From positions 1 through 64,000 of the forward strand of contig JAFYGI010000024.1 in assembly GCA_017543265.1 (NCBI GenBank): 64,000 nt of DNA. Reading direction: 5' to 3'. Every line of letters starts with the position of its first letter. Position 1 is the first letter of the stretch. This document shows, piece after piece, positions 1 through 8,746 of the stretch. Source of the stretch: Bacillota bacterium (GTDB taxonomy: Bacteria; Bacillota; Clostridia; Lachnospirales; CAG-274). Position numbers and translations under genes: made by a program. Below the pieces are notes generated by a model. It was not told where the DNA came from. It searched no databases and saw only the letters and a list, made by a program, of their open reading frames with translations.

Positions 1-34
1 GAATTGTTAAGGGATTGAGTATTAATTCTTTGAT

Positions 35-120
35 TATTCGGTTTTCAAAGTACAAGCTTTTTGCTTTGCTGTCGTAAGCGACAGCCTAATTATATTAACA
101 CAACTGTTTGTTGTTGTCAA
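35..120 (-). promoter_or_regulatory. Strong leftward promoter with rRNA-leader-like 5' region
   Basis: On the minus strand TTGACA (120-115) is followed after 17 nt by TAATAT (97-92). The predicted transcript starts with a perfect 7-bp hairpin, GCTGTCG / CGACAGC (85-68), then a CTTTGAAAACCGAATA stretch (51-36). Boxes of the CTTTGAAAAC type are common in leaders and spacers of Firmicutes rRNA operons. I infer that an rRNA or other stable-RNA operon begins just left of the window. Nothing else is seen between this promoter and the glgD terminator. Confidence 0.6.
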
Positions 121-304
121 TACCTTTTTTAAAATTTTTTGTTTTTTTTATTTTGCCGCCGTTTTCGATTTTCGTCGGCAACAGATAATATGATACCATA
201 CACCCCTGTTTTTGTCAACACATTTTGTCAAAAAATAATTCACAAAGCCAACGTGTTTTTTTGCATGGCAATAAGGCATTTTTACCCCGACACGACTCGT
301 CGGG

Positions 305-336
305 CAAAAAAAGGACCGCAGCGAACGCGGTCCTTT
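305..336 (-). terminator. Terminator of glgCD
   Basis: Perfect stem AGGACCGC / GCGGTCCT with a 7-nt loop, followed by a T run in the minus-strand RNA. It lies about 60 nt past the glgD stop. Confidence 0.9.
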
Positions 337-392
337 AATATCCCTCAATTTAAGATAAACAATATACCTTCTTATTTAATGTGCCTGTGCGC

Positions 393-1505
393 TCATACGA
401 TCTGTCCCTTTGATATAACGATAGGATTACCCGGCTCACCGATTATCTGCTTGCCGTCCGCAACCACAACCTCTTTATCAAGGATGGCATTTTCAATAAC
501 ACAGCCCTTGCCTATATAGCTGCTGCCCATAACGATAGAGTTTTTAATGGATGAATACTCGCCCAAAAATACATTGCGGAAAAGTACCGAATCACGCACG
601 GTACCGTTTAAGATACTACCGCTTGCAACGATAGAATTTTTAACATCCGCGCCATAGTTGTATTTTGCCGGGGGCTCGTCCTTAGGCTTGGTAACGATAT
701 ACGGAGGTGTTGTAAGCATCTCGCGCACATCCTTTTTAAGGAAGTCCATATTGGTATTCATATAAGCATTTATGCTGTTAAGCGTGCTCCAATATCCGTC
801 GTATCTGTAGCCAAAGATATTAAGCTCGTTTTTGTTGCGCAGGATTATGTCCTTTACAAAATCGTAGTTGCCGTCAGCATTGGCTGCCTCAAGCAGCTTG
901 ATAAGCAGACTTCTTTGGATAACATAGATACCGAGGGAAGCCGTTGTTGCCTTTGGCTCAAGCGGTTTTTCCTCAAAGCCCGCCATGCGCTCCTCGTAAT
1001 CCAGCTGGATAACACCGAAGTCCTGCGGATTTTTGTCCGTGCCCGCAAGATCCTTGTAGCAAATAGTGATATCCGCACCCTTTTCGATGTGATAATTTAT
1101 AATGTCATTATAGTCCATTTTATAAACCGCATCGCCGCTGGCAATAACAACATAGGGCTCGTGGCTGCGCTTCAGGAAGCTGATGTTCTGATAAATGGAA
1201 TCCGCAATACCTCTGAACCAGTAGTTGTTTTCCCTTGAAAGGAAGGGCGTGAAGATAAACAGACCGCCCTGCTTTCTGTCAAGATCCCACCACTTTGCAG
1301 CGGAAAGGTGATCCTGAAGACTGCGGGAGTTATACTGCGCAATAACAGCAACCTTGTTTATGTTGGAGTTTGACATATTGCTGAGTGTAAAGTCGATGGC
1401 CCTGAAAGCGCCTGCCATAGGCATAGCTGCGATAGCCCTTAACTTACACAAGTCCTTAAGGCGCTGGCTGTTGCCGCCCGCCAGAATAATACCTATTGCT
1501 CTCAT
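393..1505 (-). CDS. glgD: Glucose-1-phosphate adenylyltransferase-like subunit GlgD
   Basis: 370 aa. Regulatory partner of GlgC in ADP-glucose synthesis for glycogen. The N-terminal nucleotidyltransferase fold starts with [16 protein letters not shown], and a left-handed beta-helix with hexapeptide-like repeats fills roughly the last 90 residues ([26 protein letters not shown]). The loop and active-site region diverge from GlgC ([13 protein letters not shown] in place of [13 protein letters not shown]), which is typical of GlgD. Its ATG overlaps the glgC stop by 4 nt, so the two are translationally coupled. In Firmicutes GlgC/GlgD pairs, GlgD alone is usually poorly active and modulates GlgC; that part is family knowledge. 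Confidence 0.93.
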   Translation of the reverse strand: MRAIGIILAGGNSQRLKDLCKLRAIAAMPMAGAFRAIDFTLSNMSNSNINKVAVIAQYNSRSLQDHLSAAKWWDLDRKQGGLFIFTPFLSRENNYWFRGIADSIYQNISFLKRSHEPYVVIASGDAVYKMDYNDIINYHIEKGADITICYKDLAGTDKNPQDFGVIQLDYEERMAGFEEKPLEPKATTASLGIYVIQRSLLIKLLEAANADGNYDFVKDIILRNKNELNIFGYRYDGYWSTLNSINAYMNTNMDFLKKDVREMLTTPPYIVTKPKDEPPAKYNYGADVKNSIVASGSILNGTVRDSVLFRNVFLGEYSSIKNSIVMGSSYIGKGCVIENAILDKEVVVADGKQIIGEPGNPIVISKGQIV

Positions 1506-2782
1506 ACTATCGCCTCCTCAATCATAACGCTCTTGCCGCTTTCAAGCTTGTTGTCGGGATACATATCCGGCGTTGTTTCGCCGAGGATAACACAGTTTTT
1601 ACCTATTGTAAGGTTGTCGGGAACGACTGTGTTGCTTCCTATAACTGTAATACCCGTGTTATAGATCTTGGGCTTAAGCTCGTTTACGATGTTTTCACCA
1701 ACACCCATTCTGATATTTGCGCCTATCTTTGTATCCTGGTCGATAATGCAGCGCTCAATAACGGTATTGGCACCGATAGTACAGTTTTCCATAATGATAG
1801 AGTCCTTAACGACCGCACCCTCCTCGATAACAACATTCTTGCTGATAACGGAGTTTTCGACCGTACCGTAAATAAGGCTGCCCTCGGAAATAAGGCTTGT
1901 CTTTACGGAAGCATTTTCGCCGGTATACTGCGGCGGCTGATAGTCGTTGTTGGTGTATATCTTCCAGAAATCCTCATAAAGGTTGAATTCGGGCAGAGTT
2001 TTGATGAGCTCCATATTAGCCTGCCAATAACTCTCTATCGTACCTACATCCTTCCAGTAGTCCTTGAAGCGGTACGCATAAAGGGTCTTGCCCTCGTCGA
2101 GCATTTTGGGGATTATGTGCTTGCCGAAGTCGCTGTCGGGATGTATCTTGCTGTCCTCAATAAGAGCCTTTCTTAAAACATCCCATGTAAAGATGTAGAT
2201 ACCCATACTTGCAAGGTTGCTCTTGGGCTCGGCGGGTTTTTCCTCAAACTCGTATATTTTGTCATTTTCGTCGGCATTCATGATACCGAAACGGCTTGCC
2301 TCCTCCATGGTAACTTCAAGCACGGCAATAGTAACGTCACAATTGTTCTTTTTGTGATAATCCAGCATAGCCGCATAATCCATTTTATAAATATGGTCAC
2401 CCGAAAGTATAAGCACATACTTGGGATTGCACTCGTCGATATACGCAATATTCTGGTAGATAGCATCTGCCGTACCCGAATACCATTGGCCTTTCTCGCC
2501 GTCCTTGACATAAGGTGCAAGTATAGACGCACCGCCGGCCTTTCTGTCCAGATCCCACGGTGTACCGATGCCAATATGCTTATTCAGCGCCAGCGGACGG
2601 TACTGCGTAAGTACGCCGACAGTATCAATGCCCGAATTTACACAGTTGCTCATAGGAAAGTCAATAATACGATATTTGCCGCCAAACGCAACGGCGGGCT
2701 TTGCCTTGCTTGCCGTCAGAACGCCCAGTCGGCTGCCCTGGCCGCCTGCCAAAAGCATTGCCATCATTTCTTTCTTTCGCAT
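1502..2782 (-). CDS. glgC: Glucose-1-phosphate adenylyltransferase catalytic subunit GlgC
   Basis: 426 aa. Makes ADP-glucose from ATP and glucose-1-phosphate, the committed step of glycogen synthesis. The pyrophosphorylase signature [15 protein letters not shown] is at residues 9-23, the [15 protein letters not shown] block follows, and GTADAIYQN and [11 protein letters not shown] are intact. The C-terminal beta-helix has [23 protein letters not shown] repeats. GGAGGAGT sits 6 nt before the ATG. It is first in a two-gene operon with glgD. The leader holds a 6-bp dyad and a terminator-like hairpin (separate entries), so premature termination is possible. Confidence 0.95.
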   Translation of the reverse strand: MRKKEMMAMLLAGGQGSRLGVLTASKAKPAVAFGGKYRIIDFPMSNCVNSGIDTVGVLTQYRPLALNKHIGIGTPWDLDRKAGGASILAPYVKDGEKGQWYSGTADAIYQNIAYIDECNPKYVLILSGDHIYKMDYAAMLDYHKKNNCDVTIAVLEVTMEEASRFGIMNADENDKIYEFEEKPAEPKSNLASMGIYIFTWDVLRKALIEDSKIHPDSDFGKHIIPKMLDEGKTLYAYRFKDYWKDVGTIESYWQANMELIKTLPEFNLYEDFWKIYTNNDYQPPQYTGENASVKTSLISEGSLIYGTVENSVISKNVVIEEGAVVKDSIIMENCTIGANTVIERCIIDQDTKIGANIRMGVGENIVNELKPKIYNTGITVIGSNTVVPDNLTIGKNCVILGETTPDMYPDNKLESGKSVMIEEAIV

Positions 2783-2850
2783 AGTTACTCCTCCATTCTT
2801 TATATTATGAAGGCCTGTCTTGGCCTTTATATATTATACTAATATAATAC
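2783..2850 (-). promoter_or_regulatory. glgC leader with 6-bp dyad
   Basis: AAGGCC / GGCCTT with a 6-nt spacer lies at 2810-2827, about 28 nt upstream of the glgC ATG. A/T-rich -10-like sequences (ATTATA read from the plus strand at 2833-2838) lie behind it, but no good -35 is visible. It may be an operator or an RNA hairpin. The rest of the 2783-3095 gap holds only the hairpin and promoter listed next. Confidence 0.35.
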
Positions 2851-2970
2851 CACACTTCATTAGTAAATTACAACAAAAATTTAATAAAACCCGAAATTTT
2901 TATATAGATTTTAAATAACGTGATTTTACAATACCTGCCATAAAGTACCATAATATATATTATATTCAAC

Positions 2971-3007
2971 AAAAAAAGGTAAAATCCTTTATTTTTTTGA
3001 TTTTACC
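2971..3007 (-). terminator. Terminator-like hairpin upstream of glgC
   Basis: GGTAAAATC / GATTTTACC (2979-2987 and 2999-3007) with an A run on the plus strand at 2971-2978, giving a T run on the minus strand. No minus-strand gene lies upstream for it to end. It is either an attenuator in a long glgC leader or a stop for antisense transcription. Confidence 0.5.
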
Positions 3008-3025
3008 GCAAAATCAAATCATTTA

Positions 3026-3054
3026 TTGCAGCAAATCCCAAAACGTGGTATGAT
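3026..3054 (+). promoter_or_regulatory. Promoter of the 3096 gene
   Basis: TTGCAG, 17-nt spacer, TATGAT. The predicted start is about 35 nt before the ATG. Confidence 0.55.
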
Positions 3055-3095
3055 ATGATATAAATAAAGACGTTCGGCAGGAAAGGAGAGACAAA

Positions 3096-3920
3096 ATGGA
3101 AATATACACGGCTGAAGAACTTAATAAAATAACGGCAAAAAAAGAAAAACGGCGAAAAATCATCAAGCTTGTCTGCTTTTTTGTGCCAATTATCGCCCTA
3201 ATTACGGTCTCCCGCAAACTGTGGGCACCCGAGCTGCCATGGAACCAAGAAAAGGCAAAAACCGCAGCAAAACAGTATGTGCAAAGCGAATACGGCGGCG
3301 GATTTACATGGTATGACACACGGACGTGCATGGAACGCGAGAACGCGGCTTTCATAGGCTGTTATGATGTATACTTTCATACACAAAAACACGGTGATAT
3401 GTATGTTACCATAGCCGGAGATATGACGGTAATATCCGACGATTTTTTCGATATAGGCGAATCTGCGGTGCGGGACGGTTTGCTTGATTTTTTGGAAACC
3501 AAACTGACCGATGAGTGCAAAGAATATATAAAAGGCGACATTATGGGTTTTAGATTTCATCACAATATCGACTACGGATGGTCAAACGATATATATGTTA
3601 AGGAATTGCCCGAGGACGAATTGTTCGACGAGCTGCTTAAAAATGAAGACCTGTTCTGTGTATATATAAAAATGAACACAAAACCGGATAAAGCCAATAT
3701 AGACGAGGATGCCGACGCAATATTTCATATAACAAAATATCTGGTGGGCCGCGGCTTGTCATTAAACAGCGATATCCGCTGTCCTTCCGTGTGTTTATCA
3801 AGCCCGTACAGCGGCACCGCCTATTCTTTGCCCGATATAGATTATACGGCGGTCTCCGATGAGGATGGCGTAAAGGCCGTAAAAGAACTGTTGGAAACCA
3901 AAGATTTTAACTGGCAATAG
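3096..3920 (+). CDS. Membrane-anchored protein of unknown function
   Basis: 274 aa, family not recognised. A basic N-terminus (KKEKRRKIIK, about residues 15-24) is followed by one hydrophobic segment (LVCFFVPIIALITV, about 25-38), so it is probably a signal anchor with an extracytoplasmic C-terminal part rich in acidic and aromatic residues. GGAAAGGAG lies before the ATG. It stands alone between glgCD and carB with its own promoter. The extracytoplasmic placement is inferred from the single helix and positive-inside charge. Confidence 0.7.
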   Translation: MEIYTAEELNKITAKKEKRRKIIKLVCFFVPIIALITVSRKLWAPELPWNQEKAKTAAKQYVQSEYGGGFTWYDTRTCMERENAAFIGCYDVYFHTQKHGDMYVTIAGDMTVISDDFFDIGESAVRDGLLDFLETKLTDECKEYIKGDIMGFRFHHNIDYGWSNDIYVKELPEDELFDELLKNEDLFCVYIKMNTKPDKANIDEDADAIFHITKYLVGRGLSLNSDIRCPSVCLSSPYSGTAYSLPDIDYTAVSDEDGVKAVKELLETKDFNWQ

Positions 3921-3947
3921 TCATACAGAGAATCGTCCCCTGTATGA
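3921..3947. repeat. Dyad directly after the 3096 gene
   Basis: TCATACAG / CTGTATGA flank an AGAATCGTCCC loop and begin at the base after the stop codon. There is no T run. The loop resembles palindromic REP-type elements of Clostridia, but one copy cannot prove that. Confidence 0.35.
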
Positions 3948-3981
3948 CACTGAATATGACCATAATAATATTTATAAGGAG

Positions 3982-4026
3982 ATGCAAATGATGAGAATAA
4001 ATTTAAAAAACAGCCGAAAAAAATAA
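3982..4026 (+). CDS. Possible 14-codon leader ORF before carB
   Basis: ATAAGGAG lies just before an ATG that opens a 14-residue reading frame (MQMMRINLKNSRKK). It lies upstream of the carB -10 element, so it would need a more distal promoter to be a carB leader. It may be a gene remnant or chance. Only the ribosome binding site supports it. Confidence 0.2.
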   Translation: MQMMRINLKNSRKK

Positions 4027-4079
4027 TATAATTTAATAAAAATTTTACAAAACTTTATATGGTAATTTGTCAAAAAAAG

Positions 4080-4088
4080 TGATATAAT
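4080..4088 (+). promoter_or_regulatory. carB extended -10 promoter
   Basis: TGATATAAT is an extended -10 element (TGN plus TATAAT). No clear -35 is present at the usual distance, as expected for extended -10 promoters. No PyrR-type attenuator is seen in the short leader. Confidence 0.5.
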
Positions 4089-4127
4089 GTATTTAGTAAA
4101 AATTTGTTTAAACAGGAGGAGCACAAA

Positions 4128-7100
4128 ATGCCAAAAAGAACCGACATACACAAGGTCCTGATAATCGGCTCGGGCCCGATAATCATTGGACAGGCATGTG
4201 AATTTGACTATTCGGGCACTCAGGCCTGCAAGGCGCTTAAAAGCCTTGGTTATGAAATAGTCCTTGTAAACTCAAACCCCGCGACCATAATGACCGACCC
4301 CGAAATGGCCGATGTCACATATATAGAGCCACTTAATGTAAAACGTCTTGAACAGATAATCGCAAAGGAGCGCCCCGATGCACTTCTGCCAAACCTTGGC
4401 GGTCAGTCGGGTCTTAACCTCTGCTCGGAGCTTTACAAAGAGGGTATACTCGACAAATACAATGTGCAGGTCATCGGCGTTCAGGTAGATGCTATCGAGC
4501 GCGGCGAGGACCGTATAGAATTTAAAAAGGCAATGAATGCACTTGGTATAGAGATGGCACGCAGCGATGTTGCCTACACCGTTGACGAGGCGCTTGCCAT
4601 CGCCGACGAGCTGGGCTATCCCGTTGTACTTCGTCCCGCTTACACCATGGGCGGCGCAGGCGGCGGCCTTGTATACAACAAGGACGAGCTTAAAACAGTC
4701 TGTGCAAGAGGTCTCCAGGCAAGCCTTGTAGGACAGGTGCTTGTAGAGGAATCCGTTCTCGGCTGGGAGGAGCTGGAGCTGGAGGTAGTGCGTGACAAGG
4801 ACGGCAACATGATAACCGTCTGCTTTATAGAGAACGTAGACCCCCTCGGCGTACACACGGGCGATTCTTTCTGTACCGCACCCATGCTCACCATTTCCGA
4901 GGAGCTTCAGGCACGTTTGCAGGAGCAGGCTTATAAAATAGTAGACTCTATCGAGGTCATCGGCGGTACAAACGTACAGTTTGCGCACGACCCCGTTTCC
5001 GACCGTATAATCGTTATCGAGATAAATCCGCGTACATCGCGTTCATCCGCACTTGCATCAAAGGCAACAGGCTTCCCCATTGCGCTTGTATCTGCAAAGC
5101 TTGCATCGGGTCTTACCCTTTCTGACATCCCCTGCGGCAAGTACGGCACACTTGACAAGTACGTTCCCGACGGCGACTACGTTGTTGTTAAATTTGCACG
5201 CTGGGCTTTTGAAAAGTTCAAGGGCGTTGAGGACAAGCTGGGTACGCAGATGCGTGCCGTGGGCGAGGTCATGAGCATCGGCAAAAATTATAAGGAAGCT
5301 TTCCAAAAGGCCGTGCGTTCACTTGAAAAGGGCCGCTACGGTCTGGGCCATGTAAAGAATTTCTATGACCTTTCAAAGGAAGAGCTTTTAAAGCTGCTTA
5401 TAACACCGTCAAGCGAGCGTCACTTCATCATGTATGAGGCACTCAGAAAGGGTGCGACTGTTGACGAGATATTCCGCATAACAAAGGTAAAGGCTTACTT
5501 TATAGAGCAGATGAAGGAGCTTGTTGAGGAAGAAGAAGCACTTGTAAAGACAAAGGGCAGCATAACCGACGAGGCACTTATCAAGGCCAAGAAAGACGGC
5601 TTCTCCGACAAGTATTTAAGCGAGATACTCGACATACCCGAGCAGACCATACGCGAGCAGCGTGAAAAGCTTGGCATAGTTGAAGCATGGGATGCCGTAC
5701 ACGTAAGCGGCACCGAGAACAGCAGCTACTTCTACTCCACCTACAATGCACCCGACAACAACCCCGTTTCGACCGACAAGCCCAAGGTAATGATACTCGG
5801 CGGCGGCCCCAACAGGATAGGCCAGGGCATCGAGTTTGACTACTGCTGTGTACACGCAGCGCAGTCGCTTAAAAAACTCGGTTTTGAAACAATAATTGTA
5901 AACTGCAACCCCGAAACGGTATCCACAGACTACGATACCTCCGACAAGCTTTACTTCGAGCCCCTTACCCTTGAGGACGTTTTAAGCATATACAAAAAGG
6001 AAAAGCCCGTCGGCGTTATTGCGCAGTTCGGCGGCCAGACACCGCTTAACCTTGCGGCAGAGCTGGAGAAAAACGGCGTTAAGATACTCGGTACATCCCC
6101 CGCAGTTATCGACCTTGCGGAGGATCGCGACCAGTTCAGGATGATAATGGACAAGCTTGGTATACCGATGCCCGAGTCGGGTATGGCAACCACGGTTGAC
6201 GAGGCACAGGCTATCGCAAACAAGATAGGCTACCCCGTTATGGTGCGCCCGTCCTACGTTCTCGGCGGCCGCGGTATGGAGGTCGTTTACGACGACGAAA
6301 GCATGGCTGATTATATGAAGGCCGCTGTCGGCGTAACACCCGACAGACCTATACTTATCGACCGTTTCCTGCATCAGGCAACGGAGTGCGAGGCAGATGC
6401 GATAAGCGACGGCACACACGCATTTGTGCCCGCCGTTATGGAGCATATCGAGCTTGCGGGCGTTCACTCGGGCGACTCGGCTTGTATCATTCCGTCACAG
6501 CACATCTCGGACGAAAACCTTAAAACCATTAAGGAATATACACGCAAGATCGCCGAGGAAATGCACGTTGTCGGTCTTATGAATATGCAGTACGCTATCG
6601 AGGACGGAAAGGTATTTGTGCTTGAAGCCAATCCCAGAGCATCCCGTACAGTGCCCCTTGTTTCCAAGGTTTGCGGCATAAGAATGGTACCGCTTGCAAC
6701 GGACATCATCACCTCCGAGCTTACGGGCAGACCGTCTCCCGTACCCACATTAAAGGACAGGGATATCCCCTACTACGGTGTAAAGGAAAGTGTATTCCCG
6801 TTTAATATGTTCCAGGAGGTAGACCCCATCCTCGGACCCGAAATGCGTTCCACGGGCGAGGTACTCGGTCTTGCACGCACCAGCGGCGAGGCATTCTACA
6901 AGGCGGAGGAGGCCGCACAGGCAGTCCTGCCCACAGAGGGTACGGTGCTTATATCCGTAAATACACAGGATAAGCCCATGGCACCCGCACTTGCAAAGAG
7001 CTTCTACGAGGACGGCTTCAAGATACTTGCAACAGGCCGTACCTGCGACCTTATCGAGGCTGCGGGCGTACCCGTTGAAAAGATAAACAAAATTTACGAG

Positions 7101-7352
7101 GGTCGTCCCAATATACTTGACTTTATATCAAACGGCAAGATACAGCTTATCATAAACAGCCCCGTCGGCAAGGACAGTATCCACGACGACAGCTATTTAA
7201 GAAAGGCCGCTATCAAGTCTAAAATACCGTATATGACCACTATGGCTGCCGCAAAGGCCACCGCAGAGGGTATTAAGGTGATAAAGGCAAGCAGCGATAA
7301 CGAGCTTAAGTCATTGCAGGAATGGCATAAAGAAATTAAAGATAAAAATTGA
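4128..7352 (+). CDS. carB: Carbamoyl phosphate synthase large subunit
   Basis: 1074 aa, full length for the family. Makes carbamoyl phosphate for pyrimidine and arginine synthesis, using ammonia passed from CarA. Two tandem ATP-grasp halves are visible: the first starts KVLIIGSGPIIIGQACEFDY, the second KVMILGGGPNRIGQGIEFDY. NPRTSRSSALASKATG and NPRASRTVPLVSKVCG mark the two active sites, and an MGS-like allosteric domain forms the last 130 residues. The frame is open from a TTG at 4104, but AGGAGG at 4114-4119 sets the ATG at 4128. No carA lies next to it, which is unusual because carA usually precedes carB. A terminator follows. Confidence 0.96.
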   Translation: MPKRTDIHKVLIIGSGPIIIGQACEFDYSGTQACKALKSLGYEIVLVNSNPATIMTDPEMADVTYIEPLNVKRLEQIIAKERPDALLPNLGGQSGLNLCSELYKEGILDKYNVQVIGVQVDAIERGEDRIEFKKAMNALGIEMARSDVAYTVDEALAIADELGYPVVLRPAYTMGGAGGGLVYNKDELKTVCARGLQASLVGQVLVEESVLGWEELELEVVRDKDGNMITVCFIENVDPLGVHTGDSFCTAPMLTISEELQARLQEQAYKIVDSIEVIGGTNVQFAHDPVSDRIIVIEINPRTSRSSALASKATGFPIALVSAKLASGLTLSDIPCGKYGTLDKYVPDGDYVVVKFARWAFEKFKGVEDKLGTQMRAVGEVMSIGKNYKEAFQKAVRSLEKGRYGLGHVKNFYDLSKEELLKLLITPSSERHFIMYEALRKGATVDEIFRITKVKAYFIEQMKELVEEEEALVKTKGSITDEALIKAKKDGFSDKYLSEILDIPEQTIREQREKLGIVEAWDAVHVSGTENSSYFYSTYNAPDNNPVSTDKPKVMILGGGPNRIGQGIEFDYCCVHAAQSLKKLGFETIIVNCNPETVSTDYDTSDKLYFEPLTLEDVLSIYKKEKPVGVIAQFGGQTPLNLAAELEKNGVKILGTSPAVIDLAEDRDQFRMIMDKLGIPMPESGMATTVDEAQAIANKIGYPVMVRPSYVLGGRGMEVVYDDESMADYMKAAVGVTPDRPILIDRFLHQATECEADAISDGTHAFVPAVMEHIELAGVHSGDSACIIPSQHISDENLKTIKEYTRKIAEEMHVVGLMNMQYAIEDGKVFVLEANPRASRTVPLVSKVCGIRMVPLATDIITSELTGRPSPVPTLKDRDIPYYGVKESVFPFNMFQEVDPILGPEMRSTGEVLGLARTSGEAFYKAEEAAQAVLPTEGTVLISVNTQDKPMAPALAKSFYEDGFKILATGRTCDLIEAAGVPVEKINKIYEGRPNILDFISNGKIQLIINSPVGKDSIHDDSYLRKAAIKSKIPYMTTMAAAKATAEGIKVIKASSDNELKSLQEWHKEIKDKN

Positions 7353-7364
7353 TAAAACTTATAA

Positions 7365-7396
7365 AGCCGCCGATCCGTAAGGAAAGGCGGCTGTTT
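7365..7396 (+). terminator. carB terminator
   Basis: AGCCGCC / GGCGGCT stem followed by GTTTT. On the minus strand the stem is followed by TTTAT, so it may also stop the gene at 7486. Confidence 0.75.
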
Positions 7397-7485
7397 TGAT
7401 TAACCGTTATCAGAACGTCGTAAGATTTGGCATAATCATATTTTTATAAGTGATTCTATATTATTCCGTTATTTTCTTGATATAA

Positions 7486-8175
7486 TTAACCCATTGTAAT
7501 TACCAAACCGTAGGTCGACACACTAAGCATAACAAGTATATCTTTTCTGTAATAAATTAGATTAACCGAAGCATTTCCTTCAATACTGCTTGCGCCGGAA
7601 TCATTCTTCATAAACACAAAACCATTTTTAATAAGTAAATCTGTATATTCCTCTAACCTATCATAAACAGACATAAATTCATCCCAGCCATATAAATACT
7701 GATTATCCGAGACTTCTACGCCATTTATTCCAAAATACGCTCCCAGATCCGGAACCTGTGTAAATTTGCTGTAATATTTAACCGATGAAGTCTGTTTTAC
7801 TGCGCTGCTTGTATTTTCAGAATTAATTCCTCCAATCTTCACGTAAACATCCTTACCATTATAACTTATATGGGCCATCTTATTCTCATTATCCCAGCTT
7901 GTATTGGCACCTACAGCATCACCTATTGCCCTAAGCGGCAAATAGAAACTTCCGTTTATTATCTGCTGCGGAACATCGGGATATATTTCCTTACCGTCTG
8001 CCTTAAAATAATTTAAGCCCTTTATAACAGAAACCTCGTGAACTCCGTCGGAAATACTTGCCTTATTTGTCGCCGAGTCCCAGTTTACCGTAAACCCGAG
8101 GCTTTCAAAAACACCCCTTACGGGCACAAGCGTTCTGCCGTCCTTAATAACACCCTCTGCCCCGAATGCGCTTGC
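7486..8175 (-). pseudogene. Stalk-domain (copper amine oxidase N-like) protein, 5' truncated
   Basis: The frame reads AFGAEGVIKDGRTLVPVRG, then VFESLGFTVNWD, IINGSFYLPLRAIGDAVGA and ISYNGKDVYVKI. This is the repeat of the Copper amine oxidase N-terminal domain-like family, usually secreted stalk or wall-associated modules in Clostridia. The remaining 120 residues match nothing I know. A GTG at 8127 would give 213 aa starting mid-domain with no ribosome binding site. The homologous sequence continues upstream to about 8175 and then stops where an XRE-regulator fragment begins on the other strand. No signal peptide remains, so I read it as a decapitated gene. Confidence 0.75.
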
Positions 8176-8331
8176 AAAATTTCCTCGGCACTTTGTGTAA
8201 CAGCCGACTATATTATAAACGGCACTTCCGATGAAAACGAAAGCGAGCTTATTGCCCTGTGCAAGACCCTCTCCCCCGAAAACCGACAGCGTGCAGTAAA
8301 GATAATAAGGATACTTCTTGAAACACCGTAA
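8176..8331 (+). pseudogene. C-terminal remnant of an XRE-family HTH regulator
   Basis: The plus-strand frame from 8176 reads KISSALCVTADYIINGT, then a short acidic stretch and [20 protein letters not shown]. This matches the end of the helix-turn-helix and the tail of XRE regulators (pattern IAKAL.VS.DYLL ... LSPE.R..A..II). The first two thirds are missing. An open frame runs back to 8038, but that part is antisense of the stalk-domain gene. No start codon or ribosome binding site precedes the homologous part. Confidence 0.7.
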
Positions 8332-8348
8332 ATTTTTAAAAATAATAC

Positions 8349-8377
8349 TTGCAATCCATAAAAAGCTATGGTATAAT
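8349..8377 (+). promoter_or_regulatory. rpmE promoter
   Basis: TTGCAA, 17-nt spacer, TATAAT, giving a leader of about 60 nt before the rpmE ATG. It overlaps the end of the XRE remnant region only by proximity and is well conserved to consensus. Confidence 0.8.
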
Positions 8378-8443
8378 ACTTTATGTTGTGAAACCCCGGG
8401 ATGCCAAAATGTATCCCAATATATAAGAAAGAGGTGCTATAAA

Positions 8444-8647
8444 ATGAAGGAAGGAATACATCCTCAGTATTTTCAGGCAAAGGTAAGATGCAACTGCGGT
8501 AACGAGTTTGTTACAGGCTCAACTCAGGAAGAGATAAGAGTCGAGGTTTGCTCCAAGTGCCATCCGTTCTACACAGGCAGCCAGAAGCTTCTTCTTGATG
8601 CAGGCGGACGTGTTGACAAGTTCAACAAGAAATACGGCAGAAAGTAA
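8444..8647 (+). CDS. rpmE: Ribosomal protein bL31, zinc-binding type
   Basis: 67 aa. Large-subunit protein of the central protuberance. [19 protein letters not shown] begins the protein; the Cys pairs CNC (16, 18) and CSKC (37, 40) mark the C+ zinc-binding paralogue. A longer open frame begins at 8318, but GAGGTG at 8431-8436 and protein length fix the ATG at 8444. Monocistronic, with its own promoter and terminator. Confidence 0.95.
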   Translation: MKEGIHPQYFQAKVRCNCGNEFVTGSTQEEIRVEVCSKCHPFYTGSQKLLLDAGGRVDKFNKKYGRK

Positions 8648-8654
8648 TAAAAAT

Positions 8655-8697
8655 AAGAGACCCGAAAGGCGGTACCGTCCGTACAGGTCTCTTTTTT
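8655..8697 (+). terminator. rpmE terminator
   Basis: AAGAGACC / GGTCTCTT stem with an internal loop, then a T6 run. Confidence 0.9.
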
Positions 8698-8746
8698 ATT
8701 TGCCTACAACGGCTTTTATATGCTCCGTTTGTTCAGCCGTCAGCGG

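Noticed and set aside
8038..8175. N-terminal part of a 97-codon plus-strand protein
   Set aside because: This part is antisense of the stalk-domain gene; only the portion from 8176 resembles an XRE regulator.
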